NCBI RefSeq assembly: GCF_000018685.1
Contig: NC_010001.1
Span: 20,001-75,000 of the forward strand
DNA: 55,000 nt
From: Lachnoclostridium phytofermentans ISDg
GTDB lineage: Bacteria; Bacillota; Clostridia; Lachnospirales; Lachnospiraceae
Direction: 5' to 3'
Shown: piece after piece, positions 50,537 through 55,000 of the stretch
Numbering within the stretch: position 1 is the first letter of the stretch
Layout: each line of letters starts with the position of its first letter
Notes under the pieces: generated by a model
Told to the model about the DNA's origin: nothing
The model's database searches: none
The model's input: the letters and a program-made list of their open reading frames with translations, nothing else
Translations under genes and position numbers: made by a program

Positions 50537-51733
50537 ATGGAGAGATTAAAAAGAAGCCTTAGGGCTGATGAATTGAATTTAAAAAAGAAAAAAAAGCGTA
50601 GACTGATCCTTTCCCTTGGTGTCATAGGAATCTTAATAATTCTAGGGATAGCTATTGTTTTACATAGAAAAACCGCGGTATACACCTCTTATAAGGTAGT
50701 CGGATCGACAGAACTAACGAATGCAAAAGAAAGTAGCTACCTAAAATATAAAAATGGAGTTATAAAGTATAATAGAGATGGTGCAGAGGCAATAGGTGCA
50801 GATGGAACAGTACTATGGAACGTTTCTTATAGTATGAAGAAGCCAATAATTAATGTAAGGGGTAGTTATGCAGCTATTGCTGATATGGGAAGTTATGACC
50901 TCGTTATTGTAAATGGTTCAGGAACAACAAATGCGCTCACTATGAAAGAGCCAATTGCAGCGGTTAAAATAGCGTCTCAAGGTGTAACAGCAGTGTTAAC
51001 TGGAAATGGGACTACAGATTATATCTATTTTTATGATATGAATAGCGAGAATGGAAAGTCAATATTAGATGTAAAAACCATGGTTACAACGGACGGTTTT
51101 CCAACCGATATTGGTATCTCAGAGGATGGTACAAAATTGGTAACCTCCTATTTGGCTGTGGATGATGATAATGATGGTGTAGTTAGTAAAGTTACTTTTT
51201 ATAACTTTGGTGAATATGGTAAGAATCAAGTTGATAACCTGGTAGGATTTTATTCAGACTATCGAGGAGAGGTAATACCGAAAGTTGAGTTTTTAAATAA
51301 TGAAATCGTGGCCGCGTTTCGGGATACTGGAATCACGTTATATTCCATAAAAGAAGTTCCGCGCGAAATCATGCGACAAACCTATACAGAGAAAATACAT
51401 AGTATTTGCTATAATGATATGTATGTAGGGGTGATTCTTGATGGTACAAATAATACACAGGAAAGAAAAGTATTACTTTACGATTTTTCAGGGAAAAAGA
51501 TATTAGAAAAAGAAGTGAACTTTACCTTCCAAAACGTAACTTTAATAGAGAATCAAATCATTTTCTACAGTAGTACGGAATGTAATATTATGAATATTGA
51601 TGGCAGTATGAAGTTTTCTTCGCAGTTCCATACGAATGTAACAAGTCTATATCAAACAAGTAGTATGAATGAATATCTTTTAGTTACAGATGTGGGACTA
51701 GATAAAATTCAATTAAATAAGTCGGAGGAGTAA
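50537..51733 (+). CDS. Membrane-anchored beta-propeller-like protein (DUF5711-like)
   Basis: The 398-residue product has a basic cytoplasmic N-terminus (KKKKKRR), one membrane segment (about 23-43) and a long extracytoplasmic domain made of repeated beta-strand units (for example NGVIKYNRDGAEAIGADGTVLWN and ISEDGTKLVTSYLA) like a WD/PQQ-type propeller. The size and layout fit the DUF5711 family of Clostridia, whose function is unknown. The next gene (CvpA family) starts three bases after its stop codon, so the two form an operon. There is no clear ribosome site other than AGAATAAG. Confidence 0.78.
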   Translation: MERLKRSLRADELNLKKKKKRRLILSLGVIGILIILGIAIVLHRKTAVYTSYKVVGSTELTNAKESSYLKYKNGVIKYNRDGAEAIGADGTVLWNVSYSMKKPIINVRGSYAAIADMGSYDLVIVNGSGTTNALTMKEPIAAVKIASQGVTAVLTGNGTTDYIYFYDMNSENGKSILDVKTMVTTDGFPTDIGISEDGTKLVTSYLAVDDDNDGVVSKVTFYNFGEYGKNQVDNLVGFYSDYRGEVIPKVEFLNNEIVAAFRDTGITLYSIKEVPREIMRQTYTEKIHSICYNDMYVGVILDGTNNTQERKVLLYDFSGKKILEKEVNFTFQNVTLIENQIIFYSSTECNIMNIDGSMKFSSQFHTNVTSLYQTSSMNEYLLVTDVGLDKIQLNKSEE

Positions 51734-51736
51734 AAA

Positions 51737-52438
51737 ATGAATGCGTTGGTGTTAATAGTAGTAGGAATTCTTATACTGTGTGCATTTTTAGGTATGAGGA
51801 AGGGGTTTATTAAAACAGTTTTTTCAATATTTTCAATGGTGGTTGCTCTTATTTTCACATTAATATTAAGTCCTTATCTGGGTAAAAGTTTACAGCAAAA
51901 TGAAAAACTAGTTACGTATTTGTCAGAGAAATCTGCTGAGGTATTAAAGCTTGACGATATCGATGATAAGATTAACCAAACGGTCGAGGATAGTGTCATT
52001 GGTAAACTACCTTTACCAGAGTCTTTAAAAAACACGTTACAAAAAAATAATAACTCTGATACTTATGATGCCCTTGGAGTTAAGGATTTTAAAGGCTACG
52101 TTAGCCATGCTGTTGCGAGCATTGTAATTAATGCGATATCTTTTGCAATTACTTATGTTGTATTAATTGTTTTACTTCGTATACTAAGTACAGTACTTAA
52201 TATTATCAGTAAGTTACCGATACTTAACCAAATCAATAAGTTAGTAGGTTTGCTTGCTGGTGGTATTCATGGACTTATCATTGTATGGTTGTTATTTATA
52301 TTATTAACTATCTTTAGTGGTACAAAGCTCGGACGAGAGTGCTTTACAATGATGAATGAAAGTGTATTCTTAAGTGCACTCTATGATAACAATTTAATCA
52401 TGAAATTTGTAATGAATTTATCTGGCATACTAGGATGA
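51737..52438 (+). CDS. CvpA-family membrane protein
   Basis: CvpA-family proteins are small polytopic membrane proteins, needed for colicin V production in E. coli and linked to envelope homeostasis. The 233-residue product has the family N-terminal pattern (ILILCAFLGMRKGFIKTVF), about four membrane segments (1-20, 28-47, 130-155, 170-195) and a soluble insert between the second and third (about 50-120). GGAGG lies just before the ATG, inside the end of the upstream gene. It is co-transcribed with the propeller-like gene. Confidence 0.87.
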   Translation: MNALVLIVVGILILCAFLGMRKGFIKTVFSIFSMVVALIFTLILSPYLGKSLQQNEKLVTYLSEKSAEVLKLDDIDDKINQTVEDSVIGKLPLPESLKNTLQKNNNSDTYDALGVKDFKGYVSHAVASIVINAISFAITYVVLIVLLRILSTVLNIISKLPILNQINKLVGLLAGGIHGLIIVWLLFILLTIFSGTKLGRECFTMMNESVFLSALYDNNLIMKFVMNLSGILG

Positions 52439-52634
52439 ATAGCCTGAAAAAATAAGTAAATATCAAACTACAACTTGAAATTGCGAGAAAGGTGGAGTAT
52501 ACTTGCTTTGTAAGCACTTACATCTATAAAGCAAACGTAAGAAGCATGACTACTTATTAAGTAGGTGGATATGTGCAGTTGAACTATTTACTTAGTTACT
52601 GTCCTAATATATTACAAGTAAAGGAGTATAGAAA

Positions 52635-53597
52635 ATGAACGAAGTATTAAAGCGTTTTGAGCAATTAGGAATTATTCCAGTTGTTAAAATTGATGATGCT
52701 AAGGATGCAGCACCTTTAGCAAAAGCTCTTTGTGAGGGAGGTCTTCCAGTAGCAGAGGTAACATTCCGTACTGCAGCTGCAGAAGAAGCTATCCGTAACA
52801 TGGTAGAGGCTTGCCCTGATATGTTCGTTGGTGCAGGTACTGTACTTACAACTGAGCAGGTTGACCGTGCTATAGCAGCAGGTTGTAAGTTCATCGTTAG
52901 CCCTGGTTTAAATCCTAAGATTGTGAAATATTGTATTGAAAAAGGTATTCCAATCACTCCAGGTACATCTAGCCCAACTGATATCGAGCAGGCAATTGAG
53001 CTTGGTTTAGAGGCTGTTAAGTTCTTCCCAGCTGAGGCATCTGGCGGTCTTGCAAAGATTAAGGCTATGGCAGCTCCATATGTAAATATGAGATTTATGC
53101 CAACAGGTGGTATTAGTGAAAAGAACCTTACTTCTTATCTTGATTTCCCTAAGATTTTAGCTTGTGGCGGAAGCTGGATGGTAAGTGAGGCATTAATTAA
53201 CGGTGGTAAGTTTGATGAAATCAAGAAACTTACAAGAGAAGCTGTTAATACAATGTTAGGCTTCGAATTAAAGCATGTTGGAATCAATGCAACAAGCGAA
53301 GAGGAAGCAGACGGAGTAGCTACTTCATTTGAGAAGTTATTCGGATTTACTAAGAATGTAGGCAGCAGCTCTATATTTGCTGGAAGTGCAATTGAAGTTA
53401 TGAAGACTCCATATCTTGGAGCTCATGGTCATATTGCTATTCAGACAAATTACATTGAGCGTGCAATCTATCATATGGAGCTTCAGGGCTTTGAATTTGA
53501 TATGGACACAGCGAAATACAATGGTGGCAAGATGGTAGCAGTTTACTTAAAGGGTGAACTTGGCGGATTTGCTGTACATTTACTTCAGAAAAAATAA
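52635..53597 (+). CDS. KDPG/KHG aldolase fused to a VOC-like domain
   Basis: Residues 1-210 form a class I 2-keto-3-deoxy-6-phosphogluconate / 4-hydroxy-2-oxoglutarate aldolase with Glu41, Arg45 (EVTFRT) and Schiff-base Lys129 (AVKFFPAEASGG), all in place, plus GGISEKNL. KDPG aldolase normally ends near 210. Here residues about 213-320 add a domain with the glyoxalase/VOC pattern (LKHVGINATSEEEADGVATSFEKLFGF, then GHIAIQTNYIERAIYHMELQGFEF), which often binds metal or a small ligand. Such a fusion could couple sugar-acid cleavage to sensing or handling of the product. It starts after AAGGAG and is monocistronic with a terminator. No kdgK or uronate genes are adjacent. Confidence 0.9.
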   Translation: MNEVLKRFEQLGIIPVVKIDDAKDAAPLAKALCEGGLPVAEVTFRTAAAEEAIRNMVEACPDMFVGAGTVLTTEQVDRAIAAGCKFIVSPGLNPKIVKYCIEKGIPITPGTSSPTDIEQAIELGLEAVKFFPAEASGGLAKIKAMAAPYVNMRFMPTGGISEKNLTSYLDFPKILACGGSWMVSEALINGGKFDEIKKLTREAVNTMLGFELKHVGINATSEEEADGVATSFEKLFGFTKNVGSSSIFAGSAIEVMKTPYLGAHGHIAIQTNYIERAIYHMELQGFEFDMDTAKYNGGKMVAVYLKGELGGFAVHLLQKK

Positions 53598-53623
53598 TTC
53601 TTCCATTAGAATGAATTTATATT

Positions 53624-53697
53624 TTGGCTCTGTGCCAAGTGTTAAGAAGAGGTTACATTGTAACTTCGACTAGATACTAGGTGCAGAGCTATTTTTA
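53624..53697 (+). terminator. Terminator after the aldolase gene
   Basis: An 11-bp stem with two wobble pairs (GGCTCTGTGCC, 53626-53636, with GGTGCAGAGCT, 53680-53690) is followed by ATTTTT, 30 bases after the stop codon. Confidence 0.75.
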
Positions 53698-53979
53698 AAT
53701 TATAAGAAGTCGCATTGTTGGGTTATTTACTATTAAATGGAAAGCAATGAGTGATAGTTATAATAAATTTATAGAAAATTTTATAATAAAAGTAAGGACC
53801 TACATTCTCCATTAGACATAGATTCCAAGCTGCACGTTTTATGGTATGTAGATAGGATGCAACCGAGCATCCTATAGAAAAATAAATATCAAGATTATTT
53901 CCTAAATTTTTATAAAGTTTCTTGTATTCTAGCTGGAAAATAGTTATATTATAATCACGTGGACGAAGGAGGAGAATCT
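53698..53979 (+). other. Gap with a perfect hairpin upstream of the last gene
   Basis: A perfect 9-bp stem ATAGGATGC/GCATCCTAT with a six-base loop lies at 53852-53875 without a T-run. A TATAAT at 53950-53955 is a candidate -10 box for the next gene, with only a weak -35 (TTCTAG) 17 bp upstream. Confidence 0.45.
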
Positions 53980-55000
53980 ATGAAGAGACTTCAAAAATTA
54001 TTTGTTGCTATATGTGTAATGTTTGCCATCATGCTTACTCAAGTAGTAACGGTATCAGCGGCGCAAACGATGACGTTTGATGATTTGTATATGACCCTTG
54101 AAATTTCCGATGATTTCATTGTGTTAACACCAGATACCCCAAAAAACGATGGGCGTTGGGCTGCGGCTGGTATCATTCAGATTGATTCAAAGTTAAAGGA
54201 ATTTAATGATATGGGTGTAAAAGTTTTGTTTTACGATAAAAAAAGCAATACATCCGTGACTATGATGGTAAAGGACTCTTCAAAAACCAGAGAAATAGTG
54301 AACCTAGTTAGTATGACGGATACCGAGCTTCAAGAGTATTTCGATTCTTTGGTAGGAAAAGACTCAGATACATTCGTATCTACCGTTGAGGAGTATACAC
54401 ACAAGCAAACCCCATACTTTAAATTGCGACTACAATCGAAAGAGGGAGAAAGTCCAGTCAGTGAAGTAGTCTATGGGACCATAATGAATGGGAAAAGTAT
54501 CGGTTTTGATATCTATAAAGAGGGAAGTTACATACAAGATAAGGAAGAGGAATTAGTTAGATCTCTGGTAGACAATGTTTCATTTACGAAGATATTAGAT
54601 GCGTCTGAGATTACTAAAGAATCAGAAATAGGTATTAAGGATTTTATTACTCCAATTCTATTCATATTAATTATTGGTGTTATTCTTTTTATATTCAACA
54701 AGAAGAATAAGAAAGCTTCTCAGATAAAGAAGAAAATTTCACAGGACATGCAGGAGTATAGACTTAATCGAAGAAAGCTTGAGGAAGCAGGAGAGCTAAC
54801 AAAGGAAGAAGCACTGTTTACGAACTCAACAGAATATCATGATCAAGCCATAAAGACATACTGTATGTACAATCAATTCTTTAAGAGGATAGGGTTCTGG
54901 ATCTATGTTATTGTATTGTATTTGATAATACTGGGATACAGCCTTTTCTTCGGTACTTCAATTTGGATGACCATTATTGTTACAATCGCAGGTATAGTAT
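53980..55000 (+). CDS. Secreted-start membrane protein of unknown function, cut by the window end
   Basis: The frame opens with ATG 53980 after AAGGAGGAG and stays open for 340 codons to the window edge, so the 3' end is missing. It starts with a clear signal peptide (MKRLQKLFVAICVMFAIMLT, cleavage near VSA-AQT). An extracytoplasmic domain follows (about 28-215), then a membrane segment (about 222-240, PILFILIIGVILFIFN), a charged cytoplasmic loop with Lys/Glu-rich helices, and one or two more membrane segments before the edge. I do not recognise the family. Confidence 0.82.
   Translation, partial: MKRLQKLFVAICVMFAIMLTQVVTVSAAQTMTFDDLYMTLEISDDFIVLTPDTPKNDGRWAAAGIIQIDSKLKEFNDMGVKVLFYDKKSNTSVTMMVKDSSKTREIVNLVSMTDTELQEYFDSLVGKDSDTFVSTVEEYTHKQTPYFKLRLQSKEGESPVSEVVYGTIMNGKSIGFDIYKEGSYIQDKEEELVRSLVDNVSFTKILDASEITKESEIGIKDFITPILFILIIGVILFIFNKKNKKASQIKKKISQDMQEYRLNRRKLEEAGELTKEEALFTNSTEYHDQAIKTYCMYNQFFKRIGFWIYVIVLYLIILGYSLFFGTSIWMTIIVTIAGIV

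Overview
The window reads as chromosomal DNA of a low-GC, endospore-forming Gram-positive anaerobe of the Clostridia, most likely a Lachnospiraceae member of the Lachnoclostridium phytofermentans kind. That placement rests on AT-rich codon use, strong AGGAGG ribosome sites, sporulation-type genes (BofA and YyaC families), a T-box leader and a Tad/Flp pilus locus without any outer-membrane secretin. It comes from familiarity with such genomes, not from a search.

Layout. 1-1781: the 3' end of a 23S rRNA, then seven tRNAs (Asp, Val, Thr, Tyr, initiator Met, Phe, Lys) and a terminator, with no 5S gene between. 2337-6168: sirtuin, short-type transaldolase and transketolase (non-oxidative pentose phosphate pathway). 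6532-8647: an OmpR-type two-component system. 9061-13129 (minus): a heterodimeric ABC exporter behind a long leader with a consensus promoter, a 26-codon ORF and an intrinsic terminator, laid out like the antibiotic-sensing bmrBCD leader. 13454-14718: an array of eight hairpins followed by a small alarmone synthetase. 14946-19390: an S1-domain protein, a Nudix hydrolase, an unknown protein and an M18 aminopeptidase. 19486-22537: an unassigned structured RNA with a perfect promoter, then a T-box leader and methionyl-tRNA synthetase. 22711-25768: YaaL-like and BofA-like proteins, an AraC-methyltransferase fusion and an unknown protein.

26157-38066 is a complete Gram-positive Tad/Flp pilus locus: TadZ-like protein, TadA/CpaF ATPase, TadB, TadC-like, Flp pilin, an 827-residue DUF5702-like protein, two TadE-like pseudopilins, a prepilin peptidase and an FHA-domain membrane protein. 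38361-42465: glycerol kinase with a probable attenuator, a rhomboid protease, a flavodoxin-SCP2 protein and a small unknown protein. 42635-48031: an M15 lipoprotein peptidase, dnaX-ebfC, recR and a coiled-coil membrane protein. 48096-55000: a YyaC-type protein, a LysM protein with a degenerate MPN-like domain, a membrane-anchored propeller-like protein, CvpA, a KDPG aldolase fused to a VOC-like domain, and a partial membrane protein cut by the window edge.

Two themes run through the window. The first is leader-RNA control: an exporter leader, a T-box whose specifier and discriminator-pairing base look like tRNA-Asp although it precedes metG, a glpK attenuator and an orphan structured RNA. The second is intergenic repeats: six unrelated short tandem arrays (periods of about 12, 17, 19, 23, 28 and 45 bp) lie in gaps, often right after a stop codon, together with dispersed hairpin elements found two or three times.
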